Shown here one piece after another: positions 8,991 to 17,689 of a stretch of 64,000 nt of DNA. The position numbers and the translations under genes were made by a program. The notes below the pieces were generated by a model. That model was not told the origin of the DNA and ran no database searches. It worked only from the letters and a program-made list of their open reading frames with translations. This DNA is from JAGTVG01 sp965365275 (GTDB lineage Bacteria > Bacteroidota > Bacteroidia > Cytophagales > Cyclobacteriaceae), in NCBI GenBank assembly GCA_965365275.1, contig CBDUBA010000002.1, forward strand, positions 61,234 through 125,233, given 5' to 3'. Position 1 is the stretch's first letter. Every line of letters starts with the position of its first letter.

Positions 8991-10190
8991 TTAAATTGTG
9001 GTTGTTGGGAATAAAAATACAGCAATGGCAAAAGCCAAAACAGATATAACCAGTCCATACATAAAAATCGTATATGATATTCTTAAGTATAGGTACTTTT
9101 TGCCAAGGACTTTACCCAGAAAATAGATATCTCTAATCATACTTCCATAAAGGAATTCTCTATCATTCATTAATTCTTTAATCCCCCATTCATAATCATT
9201 CAATGGCATTTTATAGAAATTACCGAAGAATAAGAGGTTGGTACGCCTTTTCATTATATCATCCTTGGTGAAAACTCCAGCCGTTAAATTCGGGCGTGTG
9301 GCGAGGATAGCAAATATGATGGTGGCTGTACTTACAAAAGTCAGAATAATAGTTGGGGGAATTAAATTTGGATCTGTGGCAAATTTATTGAACAACACGG
9401 AAAATACAATTGACATCATAATAGAGTTAATGGATATCATAATGTTGGCTTTGTTATCAGCCATAGAACTGAAATCCACATGATTTCGTGAAGTAATTCT
9501 GAAGAGTGTTTCTATTCCCCGGGTAGGTTTTTTCTCATCCTTTTTTTTTTTCTTTTTATCAGATTTGGGGGAATCAGTGTCATCGACGAGGATATCTTTA
9601 TACAATACTTTTAGTTTTTTTAAATTCTCTTTTTTTGATGGAAGGAGATTCTCTTTGGCATAACTCGTAAAGAATGAATGCTTTTTCAAGAATTTGATGC
9701 TGTTCTTGAACCACTCATCAAGCTGGATCTCATCCGGGAAAACCAGAGAAAATTCTTTTCTCAAAAGTTCGGATTTTTTAAAGAATTCCTTGGTGGAAAC
9801 GTGATAAAGATCCGCATCGCAAAGCACTTCCTCCATTAAATTTAAAGGATTTTGGGGGATTTTTGTAGCCATTATGCAACCACTGACAGCTTCAATCTTC
9901 TCCTTCCCGGCGCCCTCCTTTTTTAAAAACTCCTTGGCTACATCCCTGCTATTGGCCTCATGATCTTTCATGCCCTTATAATATCCGGTATCATGAAACC
10001 ATGCTGCGATCAGGACTGTTTCTAATTCATCGTCAGATAAATTACTTGCTTTTCCAATTTCCTCTGAGGCTGTTACAACTTCCTGCGTGTGTTCTAAATC
10101 ATGATAATATATCCCTTGTGATAAATTTTCCTTTAAAAATGATTCAACGTACTGTTTAGTCTTACTTAAAAGCGCAGTTTCTACTTCCAT
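8991..10190 (-). CDS. HD-domain phosphohydrolase fused to Pycsar-effector-type membrane domain
   Basis: This 399-residue protein has two parts. The first 130 residues are an HD hydrolase with metal-ligand motifs YHDLEHTQ, AAWFHDTGY and DHEANS. After a lysine-rich linker the rest, beginning TRGIETLFR, matches the PycTM/DUF5706 membrane domain of Pycsar effectors: a conserved FSSMADNKANIM helix, then three membrane segments. In Pycsar systems such domains disrupt the membrane on sensing cCMP or cUMP. I see no nucleotide cyclase beside it, so a defence role is not shown. HD-fused forms appear to be widespread in Bacteroidota and may be housekeeping. The ATG at 10190 was chosen over a GTG at 10196. 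An 11-T tract (9541-9551) encodes the linker. Confidence 0.85.
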   Translation of the reverse strand: MEVETALLSKTKQYVESFLKENLSQGIYYHDLEHTQEVVTASEEIGKASNLSDDELETVLIAAWFHDTGYYKGMKDHEANSRDVAKEFLKKEGAGKEKIEAVSGCIMATKIPQNPLNLMEEVLCDADLYHVSTKEFFKKSELLRKEFSLVFPDEIQLDEWFKNSIKFLKKHSFFTSYAKENLLPSKKENLKKLKVLYKDILVDDTDSPKSDKKKKKKDEKKPTRGIETLFRITSRNHVDFSSMADNKANIMISINSIMMSIVFSVLFNKFATDPNLIPPTIILTFVSTATIIFAILATRPNLTAGVFTKDDIMKRRTNLLFFGNFYKMPLNDYEWGIKELMNDREFLYGSMIRDIYFLGKVLGKKYLYLRISYTIFMYGLVISVLAFAIAVFLFPTTTI

Positions 10191-10340
10191 CGGCACCGGA
10201 TAATTTTGGTTTCTAAATATAAATATTTTTTACCTTTTATCTTACTTTGAAATATAAAAGAAAACTATTTCAGTTCTGAGATAATAATATTAATTTCCTG
10301 AACTAAGCATAATCTAAATATTTACCTTTTCAAGACCATA

Positions 10341-11249
10341 TTGATGATTAGCAGGTTCCTATTCAAAATCATAGTTTCCCTAAACATTATAATAGGATTT
10401 GCAGGTTGTATCCTTTTGGAGGAGGAAGATGACTCGGATAAATCCATAATTACTTCTGGTGATCTTCAATATGATGTGTATTCTTACGAAAAATATTATA
10501 AACTGCCAGGGAGGCTTGAGGAGATCTCCGGCCTGGCATATTGGAAGGAAAACATCCTGCTTTGCGTTGAAGATGAAAATGGTCGATTGTATTTATATGA
10601 TCATGTGAAAGAAGAAATTATACAGGAAATAACATTTGGCAAAAAGGGTGATTATGAGGGAGTTACACAATCTGACGATATAGCCTATGTGATCAGGAGC
10701 ACAGGAAAACTTTTTTATTTCAAAATTGAAGATGAACCTGATGTTACCAAGGTTGATTTACCTTTCAACAGCAGCAATGACCTGGAAGGTATCACAAAAG
10801 GACATAAAAATGATGATTTTTATATTGCCTGCAAACAAAATCCGGATATACTTGAAAATGGAATTGAAGGAAGAGCTGTTTATTCTTATAATGTAAAAAA
10901 AGATAAACTCAAAGCCAAGCCTTATATTCACCTTACCACAGAATCATTTAAAGAGGAAATTAGAAAGGCTGGTTTGAACCCGTCAAAACATATGCCATTT
11001 ATGCCTTCCGGTATAGCTATTCATCCTGTTTCGGAAGATGTATTCCTGATTTCTTCTGTCGGTAAACTGCTGATAGTATTGAACAAATCAGGCTCTATTG
11101 TTTCCATGGCTCCCTTAAAAAGGTCTTTATTCAGGCAACCAGAAGGCATTTGTTTTGATAATGAGGGTAACATGTTTATATCCAGTGAGGGAAGAGGTAA
11201 GAAAGGTTATATTTTGAAATTCAGCCCAACCAGGATTGATCAAAAGTAA
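10341..11249 (+). CDS. SdiA-regulated-domain lipoprotein
   Basis: A 302-residue exported lipoprotein: the N-terminal hydrophobic helix ends in the lipobox GFAGC. The rest is a beta-propeller-like region with the SdiA-regulated family pattern: EISGLAYW, GDYEGVTQ, NDLEGITKG, the segment MPSGIAIHP and a closing QPEGICFDNEG. Repeated E-G-[IV]-[TC] tetrads mark the blades. The family has no established reaction, but members resemble calcium-binding lactonase or phytase-like propellers. It is transcribed away from the HD/Pycsar gene, with 150 bases between the two starts, and overlaps the next leftward small gene by 10 bases at the 3' end. Confidence 0.82.
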   Translation: MMISRFLFKIIVSLNIIIGFAGCILLEEEDDSDKSIITSGDLQYDVYSYEKYYKLPGRLEEISGLAYWKENILLCVEDENGRLYLYDHVKEEIIQEITFGKKGDYEGVTQSDDIAYVIRSTGKLFYFKIEDEPDVTKVDLPFNSSNDLEGITKGHKNDDFYIACKQNPDILENGIEGRAVYSYNVKKDKLKAKPYIHLTTESFKEEIRKAGLNPSKHMPFMPSGIAIHPVSEDVFLISSVGKLLIVLNKSGSIVSMAPLKRSLFRQPEGICFDNEGNMFISSEGRGKKGYILKFSPTRIDQK

Positions 11250-11422
11250 TATGTCTGAAAAGCATATATTATTACCAGTATAATAATTGGTGGTATAAGA
11301 TAAGTTATAACCTTCATCCTGGTTTTCACATCAATAAACCAAAGGATAAACCAGGGTTTATACATGCCTATCAATAGTAATATCAAAAGGAAAAACAACA
11401 GGAGCTGGACTGCTGATTTCAT
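11240..11422 (-). CDS. Small two-helix membrane protein (60 aa)
   Basis: A 60-residue protein with two membrane helices separated by a short polar loop (residues about 26-37, with DVKTR). It lies immediately upstream of the rightward-ending lipoprotein gene and overlaps that gene's stop by 10 bases. It is separated from infB, on the same strand, by 59 bases, and would be the last gene of the rimP-nusA-infB transcript. The clean helix-loop-helix hydropathy and ATG start argue that it is real, but I recognise no family. Confidence 0.55.
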   Translation of the reverse strand: MKSAVQLLLFFLLILLLIGMYKPWFILWFIDVKTRMKVITYLIPPIIILVIIYAFQTYYF

Positions 11423-11481
11423 GTCTTGTAAAACAGGGAAATTTATAATTTAAAAATCGGGGGAAGGCCTTTATTTGATCC

Positions 11482-14211
11482 TTATAATTTACGGGCAGTT
11501 TCCCTTTCCTCATATGCTTCAATTATATCGCCGATCTTCAAGTCATTGTAATTCTTAATGCTTATTCCGCATTCATAACCGGATTTTACCTCATTGACGT
11601 CATCTTTAAATCTTTTCAAAGCACCAATTTCCCCACTATAGATCACGATTCCATCTCGTACAAGTCGAATATTATTTGACTTTTTAATGACGCCATCTGT
11701 AACCATGCATCCTGCCACGCTCCCAACTTTTGATATTCTAAAAACTTCCCGTATTTCAACATTTCCAGTGATTACTTCCTCAACATCAGGAGCAAGCATA
11801 CCTTCCATTGCATCTTTTATTTCATTGATGGCATCGTAAATAACGGAATAGAGCCTGATCTCGATCTCTTCCTGCTCAGCCAGTCTTCTAGCGTTTGCTG
11901 AGGGTCTAACCTGGAAACCAAGGATAATTGCATCAGAGGCAGAGGCAAGCAAAACATCAGATTCAGAAATTTGCCCGACTCCTTTTTGAATAATATTAAC
12001 CTGGACTTCTTCTGTGGATAAATTAAGCAGTGAGTCTGAAAGTGCTTCCACTGATCCATCCACATCCCCTTTAACTATTACATTAAGTTCCTTAAAACTA
12101 CCAATAGCAAGTCTACGCCCGATTTCATCAAGCGTGATATGTTTTTTAGTACGCATGGATTGTTCACGCACCAGTTGTTGACGTTTATTAGACAATTCAC
12201 GGGCCTCGCGTTCAGACTGCATCACATGAAATTTATCTCCAGCTTGAGGCGCGCCATCGAGACCGAGCATAAGTACAGGAGAGGAGGGATTAGCTAGATC
12301 CAGGATCTTGCCTTTATGATCGAACATTGCTTTCACACGTCCGTAATGTTCACCTGCCAGTACAATATCACCAACCTTTAGTGTTCCTGCCTGCACGAGG
12401 ATTGTTGCGACATAGCCCCGGCCCTTATCCAGCGATGCTTCTATCACAGTACCTAAAGCTGGCTTATTCGGATTAGCCGTTAGCTCAAGGAGTTCGGCTT
12501 CCAATAATACTTTCTCAAGTAATTCGTCAATGCCTACACCAGTCTTAGCCGAAATCTCCTGACACTGATATTTTCCACCCCAATCCTCAACAAGGATATT
12601 CATGTTGGCCAATTCCTCTTTTATCTTATCAGGATTTGCATTCGGTTTATCAATCTTATTTATTGCGATCACAATTGGAACTTCTGCAATCTGAGCATGA
12701 TTTATTGCTTCTTTAGTCTGAGGCATTACGTTGTCATCTGCTGCTACCACAATAATAACCACATCAGTGATCTTGGCTCCACGAGCACGCATGGCAGTAA
12801 AAGCTTCGTGGCCTGGTGTATCGAGAAATGCTATTCTTTTACCACTATCCGTGACAACATCGTAAGCACCAATGTGCTGTGTAATACCTCCGGCTTCCTG
12901 TTCAATAATTTTTGAATGCCGTATATAATCCAGCAGTGAAGTTTTTCCATGGTCCACATGACCCATGATGGTTACGATCGGGGCTCTTGGCTCAAGATCT
13001 TTTTCTTCATCCTGCTCTTCCTCAACCTCAAATTCTTCTTCTTCAGTTACAAATTTGACTTCATAACCAAACTCATCAGCAATAAATGTTATAGCTTCAG
13101 CATCCAGGCGCTGGTTTATCGAAACGAACATTCCAAGGCTCATGCAGGAGGAAATAACTTCATTAACACTTACATTCATTAAGGAAGCGAGGTCATTTGC
13201 AGAAATGAACTCATTGACCTGTAAGGTCATTGCTTCCTCTTCCTTCTTCTGCATCATCTCCTCATGGGCTTCGGCAACAGCTGATCTTTTTTCTTTCCTG
13301 TATTTGGCCCTGCTTAAAGAACCTTTTGTTTTAGATCCACTTAACTTGGCAAGAGTAGCTTTGATTTGTTCCTGTATTTCCTTTTCAGATACTTCCTCCT
13401 TCTGAACTTTTGATTTTCTTGTATCTCTTTGTCTTGACCTGCTATCTTTGACTTGTCCTTCGCTCTGAGCAGGTTTTGGGATCCTTTTCCTGGGTCGTTT
13501 TTTCTTATCCTTTTCTTTCTGTTCATCACTGGAAGCGATCGGCCGGGCAACCTTCTTCTTTTTTTCAGGAAGATTAATTTTTCCTACAACCTTAAGTCCC
13601 CTAAGTGATTCAGCTTTCGCCTCTATTACTTTTTCTCCTTTTGCTTCAGGCTCCGGAGTTATATCATCTTCTCCCGGTTCCTCAGATGATGCTTCTTCCT
13701 CGATCACTTCTTCCTTTTCTTCAGCAACAGGTTCTTCTATTTCCTTTTCAGGCAGTTCCTCTTTTTCCTTTTCCTCAACTTCAGGTTTCTTTTTTTCTTC
13801 TTCAAGATCAATCTTCCCGACAACCTTTATCCCTTTGAGTTTTGGTTTATCATCCCACAATTCCTTTTCCTCTTCTACCTCTTCTTCCTTTTCTTCAACT
13901 TCTTCAAGCTTTTTAGTTGCTGTAATTGATTTTATCAGGATCTCCTCTTCCTCATCATTCTGCTTCTCCTCCTCTTTAATTTCTGAATCAATGATAAAGT
14001 TGTCGGAGTGTTTCTTTCCAATAGTCAAACCAAGCGCTTCCTCCTTATCCATGGCAGATGTAGCAAATTCCTTGGATAATATCTGGAATTGCTCCGGAGT
14101 AATTTTGGAATTGGGATTATCATCTACCTTGAATCCTTTAGATTCCAGAAAATCAAGGATAGTATTTTTCCCAATATTCAGTTTCCGCGCAACTTGGCTT
14201 AATCTCATCAT
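11482..14211 (-). CDS. infB: Translation initiation factor IF-2
   Basis: IF-2 is the GTPase that brings fMet-tRNA to the 30S subunit and promotes subunit joining. The 909-residue protein begins with an IF2-N helix domain (MRLSQVARKLNIGKNT). A long, low-complexity Glu/Lys-rich segment (about residues 85-330) follows, then a second IF2-N-like domain. The G domain has GHVDHGKT, DTPGHEAF and NKIDKP. The C-terminal beta-barrel and fMet-tRNA-binding domains end in EAYEERETARKL. The acidic linker is typical of Bacteroidota. It is third in the operon after rimP and nusA, 39 bases from nusA. The Ser-rich frames on the opposite strand are shadows of the Glu/Lys-rich linker. Confidence 0.98.
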   Translation of the reverse strand: MMRLSQVARKLNIGKNTILDFLESKGFKVDDNPNSKITPEQFQILSKEFATSAMDKEEALGLTIGKKHSDNFIIDSEIKEEEKQNDEEEEILIKSITATKKLEEVEEKEEEVEEEKELWDDKPKLKGIKVVGKIDLEEEKKKPEVEEKEKEELPEKEIEEPVAEEKEEVIEEEASSEEPGEDDITPEPEAKGEKVIEAKAESLRGLKVVGKINLPEKKKKVARPIASSDEQKEKDKKKRPRKRIPKPAQSEGQVKDSRSRQRDTRKSKVQKEEVSEKEIQEQIKATLAKLSGSKTKGSLSRAKYRKEKRSAVAEAHEEMMQKKEEEAMTLQVNEFISANDLASLMNVSVNEVISSCMSLGMFVSINQRLDAEAITFIADEFGYEVKFVTEEEEFEVEEEQDEEKDLEPRAPIVTIMGHVDHGKTSLLDYIRHSKIIEQEAGGITQHIGAYDVVTDSGKRIAFLDTPGHEAFTAMRARGAKITDVVIIVVAADDNVMPQTKEAINHAQIAEVPIVIAINKIDKPNANPDKIKEELANMNILVEDWGGKYQCQEISAKTGVGIDELLEKVLLEAELLELTANPNKPALGTVIEASLDKGRGYVATILVQAGTLKVGDIVLAGEHYGRVKAMFDHKGKILDLANPSSPVLMLGLDGAPQAGDKFHVMQSEREARELSNKRQQLVREQSMRTKKHITLDEIGRRLAIGSFKELNVIVKGDVDGSVEALSDSLLNLSTEEVQVNIIQKGVGQISESDVLLASASDAIILGFQVRPSANARRLAEQEEIEIRLYSVIYDAINEIKDAMEGMLAPDVEEVITGNVEIREVFRISKVGSVAGCMVTDGVIKKSNNIRLVRDGIVIYSGEIGALKRFKDDVNEVKSGYECGISIKNYNDLKIGDIIEAYEERETARKL

Positions 14212-14250
14212 ATTATTACAGTCAATTTAGCTTTTTATTACCGAACAGTA

Positions 14251-15492
14251 TTATTCAAACTCCTGTTTTAATACTTTCAATATGTCCTCTATCGTCTCTT
14301 CTTCTAAATCAGTTCTTCTGAGTATATCTTCTTTAGGTAAAGCCAGAACACTTTTAGCAGTATCAAGGCCTACTCTTTTTAATTCATCAATTACCCAGTC
14401 ATCGATTTCATCAACAAATTCATCTAGGTCGACATCTTCATCTTCACTTTCATCAAGATCCCTGAATACATCTATTTCATATCCTACAAGTTTACTGGCT
14501 AATTTGATATTATGCCCACCTTTGCCAATCGCAAGGGATACCTGGTCTGGTTTCATGAAGACGGAAACCCTTCCATTTTCCTGTTCAATCTTTATCGAAG
14601 TAATCTTTGCGGGACTTAGGGCACGTTGTATGTAGAGTTCAAGATTGTCTGTACAATTGATCACATCGATGTTTTCATTTTGAAGCTCACGTACAATACT
14701 ATGAATTCTGGATCCTTTCATCCCAACACAGGCTCCTACAGGATCTATCCTGTCGTCATAGGACTCCACTGCAACTTTGGCCCTTTCCCCGGGTTCACGA
14801 ACCACGTTTTTTATGGTGATCAATCCATCGAAAACTTCAGGGACTTCACTTTCGAATAACCTTTCCAGGAATTTCGGAGATGTCCTTGACAGAATTATTC
14901 TTGGATTCCCATTTACCATCTCAACCCTTTGCACAACAGCTCTGACAGACTCTCCTTTTCTATACCTGTCCTTAGCTATTTGCTCAGTTTTTGGTAATAT
15001 TAATTCATTACCTTCAGCATCTATCAAAAGAACTTCTCTAGGAAGAACCTGATATACTTCTCCCATGATCAACTCTCCAACAAGATCCTTATACTTCTGA
15101 AAAAGAATATCTTTTTCCAGGTCCTTGATCTTCTGCATCAAGGTTTGTCTGGCCATCATAACAGCCCTTCTTCCAAAATCTTCGAGTTTGATCTCTTCTG
15201 AAACTTCCTCGCCTATTTCAAAGTCAGGTTCTATTTTTTTAGCTTCTGAAAGGCTGATCTTATCGTGATCCCAGATATCTTCAGAGTTATCGTCCACTAT
15301 CTCTCTGAAACGCCATATTTCAAGATCGCCCTTATCAGCATTGATCACAATATCAAAATTGTCATCTTCGGTGAATTTTTTCCTGATCATTGTTCTGAAT
15401 ACATCTTCAAGTATCCGGATCATGGTAGGGCGATCCACATTTTTGTTCCTAGCAAACTCAGCAAATGACTCTATTAATATTCTAGCGTCCAT
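14251..15492 (-). CDS. nusA: Transcription termination/antitermination factor NusA
   Basis: NusA binds RNA polymerase and nascent RNA and tunes pausing, termination and antitermination. The 413-residue protein has the N-terminal polymerase-binding domain, an S1 domain (about 125-200, GEVYQVLPREVLLID), and two KH domains with VGACVGMKGSRI and LAIGKGGHNIKLASKL. An acidic C-terminal tail with a degenerate helix-hairpin-helix repeat replaces the proteobacterial AR domains. The length fits the Bacteroidota form. It starts 5 bases after rimP and belongs to the rimP-nusA-infB operon. In enterobacteria NusA controls its own operon through the leader; the rimP leader hairpin here makes a similar loop possible but unproven. 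Confidence 0.97.
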   Translation of the reverse strand: MDARILIESFAEFARNKNVDRPTMIRILEDVFRTMIRKKFTEDDNFDIVINADKGDLEIWRFREIVDDNSEDIWDHDKISLSEAKKIEPDFEIGEEVSEEIKLEDFGRRAVMMARQTLMQKIKDLEKDILFQKYKDLVGELIMGEVYQVLPREVLLIDAEGNELILPKTEQIAKDRYRKGESVRAVVQRVEMVNGNPRIILSRTSPKFLERLFESEVPEVFDGLITIKNVVREPGERAKVAVESYDDRIDPVGACVGMKGSRIHSIVRELQNENIDVINCTDNLELYIQRALSPAKITSIKIEQENGRVSVFMKPDQVSLAIGKGGHNIKLASKLVGYEIDVFRDLDESEDEDVDLDEFVDEIDDWVIDELKRVGLDTAKSVLALPKEDILRRTDLEEETIEDILKVLKQEFE

Positions 15493-15497
15493 CGTTT

Positions 15498-15962
15498 TTA
15501 TTTAAATGCCACTAATACTTTACTACTTTTTATATCAGCAAAAGGAATAAATAAATCTTCATCCTCTTTTTTCTTACCTGTATTTATTTTCAAGGTAATG
15601 CCTGAATTATCAGCCCCGATTAAGTCACCCTTAATCCTTTCCCCATTGATCAGGTCAATTTTCAATTGCCTGCCAACGTTTTTATTGTATTGTCTTTCAG
15701 ATGTAAGAGGGAAGTCCAAACCCGGTGATGATACTTCCAGCGTATAGCTTTCCTCAAACATATTCAGCAATTCCAATTCTTCTGATACAGAGCGGGAGAT
15801 ATCAGCACAAACATCCACACTAATGCCCTCGTCACCGTCTACCAGGATCACCACTTTTTCATTACCTTTTATTCCGGTTAATTTTACGTCAACCACAAAA
15901 AAAGAGTCATCAGGTAAATACCCCTCCGTTATTCTCAGTATTTCTTCAGATCTTTGTTCCAA
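15498..15962 (-). CDS. rimP: Ribosome maturation factor RimP
   Basis: RimP assists late maturation of the 30S subunit. Family features are the LPDDSFFVVDVKL start of the first domain, VDGDEGISVDVCADISR, YTLEVSSPGLDFPL, and the C-terminal SH3-like domain with INGERIKGDL. I place the start at the TTG at 15960-15962. It gives 154 residues, the normal length, and leaves the 9-bp hairpin at 15978-15999 untranslated. A frame from a GTG at 16004 would add 14 residues encoded by that hairpin and looks less likely. No in-frame ATG is available. A promoter with a perfect match to the Bacteroidota consensus lies just upstream. First gene of rimP-nusA-infB. Confidence 0.9.
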   Translation of the reverse strand: MEQRSEEILRITEGYLPDDSFFVVDVKLTGIKGNEKVVILVDGDEGISVDVCADISRSVSEELELLNMFEESYTLEVSSPGLDFPLTSERQYNKNVGRQLKIDLINGERIKGDLIGADNSGITLKINTGKKKEDEDLFIPFADIKSSKVLVAFK

Positions 15963-15969
15963 TTTAAAT

Positions 15970-16000
15970 CCAATAAAAGAGGGGACTTGTGTCCCCTCTA
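15970..16000 (-). promoter_or_regulatory. Leader hairpin at the head of the rimP-nusA-infB transcript
   Basis: A perfect 9-bp stem (15978-15986 with 15991-15999) closes a 4-base loop. Read leftward it is followed by TTTTATTG, so it resembles an intrinsic terminator or attenuator. It lies between the promoter (16024-16054) and the proposed TTG start of rimP. Control by this hairpin is inferred, not shown. Confidence 0.55.
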
Positions 16001-16023
16001 TCACAAAAGATATAATTCAGATG

Positions 16024-16054
16024 CAAAGATACTTAAAATGAAAATCAAAACAAA
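16024..16054 (-). promoter_or_regulatory. Promoter of rimP-nusA-infB
   Basis: Read leftward: TTTG (16054-16051), 19 bases, then TATCTTTG (16031-16024). Both boxes and the spacing fit the Bacteroidota sigma-factor consensus TTTG-N19/21-TAnnTTTG exactly. Transcription would start near 16018. Confidence 0.7.
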
Positions 16055-16198
16055 TTTTTATAATTTAAGTAATAGGCTGGGGAGACAGGATATGTAAACC
16101 AAACATATTATCCGGAAAATATAATTGTATTTATTTCACTATTTATGACTATTCTTCCACTTTTGTAGTCCGTGTGTAATAATTTTCATTAGAATAAT

Positions 16199-17689
16199 AT
16201 GATCAATCAACTAAGGGTAACAAATACCTTAACAAGAAAAAAGGAATTATTTGAACCAATAAATCCTCCTTTTGTAGGAATGTATGTTTGCGGACCTACC
16301 GTGTACAGTGATGTTCATTTAGGGAATGTCAGGACTTTTCTTAGTTTTGATGTGATCAACAGGTACTTGCAACACCTTGGATACAAGGTCAGGTATGTAC
16401 GAAATATCACAGATGTCGGGCATCTTGAAGATGATTTGGATGAAGGAGAGGATAAGATTGCAAAAAAGGCAAAACTTGAAAATCTAGAACCCATGCAAAT
16501 TGTGCAAAGGTATACCCTGGGTTTCCACAAGGTAATGGAATTATTTAATATCCAATCTCCAGACATTGAACCGACAGCCACTGGTCATATACAGGAACAG
16601 ATCCAGATGATCGAAGAGATACTGAAAAAAGGCTTAGCCTATGAGGTAAATGGTTCGGTGTATTTTGATATCCAATCGTATAAGAAGTCAAATGATTATG
16701 GAATTCTCAGTGGAAGAATACTTGAAGACCTTGTATCAGGCAGCAGGGATCTGGACCGGCAGGATGAAAAGAGAAATGCTGAAGATTTTGCTTTATGGAA
16801 AAATGCCACCCCTGAGCATATCATGAAATGGTCATCGCCATGGGGTATTGGTTTCCCGGGATGGCACCTTGAATGTTCTGTTATGAGTACCAAGTATCTT
16901 GGAAAGACCTTCGATATTCATGGCGGTGGGATGGACCTCAAATTTCCACATCATGAATGTGAAATTGCACAGTCTGTGGGAGCATATGACCAATCACCCG
17001 CAAAATACTGGCTCCACACAAATATGCTTACAGTGAATGGACAGAAGATGAGTAAGTCCCTGGGGAATTCTTTCCTTCCAGAGGAGTTATTAACCGGAGA
17101 TCATGAATTACTGGATCAACCCTACTCTCCTATGACCGTCCGGTTTTTTATGCTGCAGTCACATTATTCAAGCACACTTGATTTTTCTAATGATGCCTTG
17201 AAAGCGGCTTTAAAAGGATATAAAAAAATTGCCAATGGATTAAAGTTGGCAAGGTCACTGGAATATGTTGATGATGGAGATGGTATAATAAATGAAAAGC
17301 AGGTTCAGCAAATCAATCAGATCTGTGAAAATTGCTACAGGGCAATGAACGATGATTTTAATACCGCTGTTACCATTAGCCACCTTTTTAACTTACTAAA
17401 AAAAATAAATTCAATACAGACCGGCAATCTGAAGCCATCTGAGATCGGAAATGAAACCTTTAATAAACTAGTAGATACTTTTCTGGTTTTTACCTCAGAT
17501 ATCCTTGGAATCCAGGAAGAGAAAATCGATGACCAGGAGCGTCTGTTAAAAATCTTGTTGCAATTCTACAAGGAAGCCAAATTGGCCAAAGATTATGATA
17601 AAGTCGATCAGATTCGTGCGGAGCTTAAAAATCTTGGCATCGTCTTAAAGGATATGAAAAATGAAATTGACTGGGCATATGAAGAATGA
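16199..17689 (+). CDS. cysS: Cysteinyl-tRNA synthetase
   Basis: This class I synthetase charges tRNA-Cys with cysteine. The 496-residue protein has the zinc-site Cys and HIGH-type segment in CGPTVYSDVHLGN (about 31-43), ECSVMS and HHECEIAQ zinc ligands, and the KMSKSLGN loop (about 281-288). The C-terminal alpha-helical anticodon-binding region ends in KDMKNEIDWAYEE. Length is normal for Bacteroidota. The stop codon lies 11 bases inside the following peptidase gene, so the two are probably cotranscribed. The upstream 194-base gap holds the leftward rimP promoter; I saw no exact promoter box for cysS. Confidence 0.97.
   Translation: MINQLRVTNTLTRKKELFEPINPPFVGMYVCGPTVYSDVHLGNVRTFLSFDVINRYLQHLGYKVRYVRNITDVGHLEDDLDEGEDKIAKKAKLENLEPMQIVQRYTLGFHKVMELFNIQSPDIEPTATGHIQEQIQMIEEILKKGLAYEVNGSVYFDIQSYKKSNDYGILSGRILEDLVSGSRDLDRQDEKRNAEDFALWKNATPEHIMKWSSPWGIGFPGWHLECSVMSTKYLGKTFDIHGGGMDLKFPHHECEIAQSVGAYDQSPAKYWLHTNMLTVNGQKMSKSLGNSFLPEELLTGDHELLDQPYSPMTVRFFMLQSHYSSTLDFSNDALKAALKGYKKIANGLKLARSLEYVDDGDGIINEKQVQQINQICENCYRAMNDDFNTAVTISHLFNLLKKINSIQTGNLKPSEIGNETFNKLVDTFLVFTSDILGIQEEKIDDQERLLKILLQFYKEAKLAKDYDKVDQIRAELKNLGIVLKDMKNEIDWAYEE

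Noticed and set aside
8969..9058. 30-residue N-terminal extension of the GH3 frame
   Set aside because: It runs into the end of the HD/Pycsar gene and lies before a complete lipoprotein signal at 8968.
13605..14230. Long Ser- and Leu-rich frames opposite infB
   Set aside because: They are antisense shadows of the Glu/Lys-rich IF-2 linker with no independent homology or start signals.
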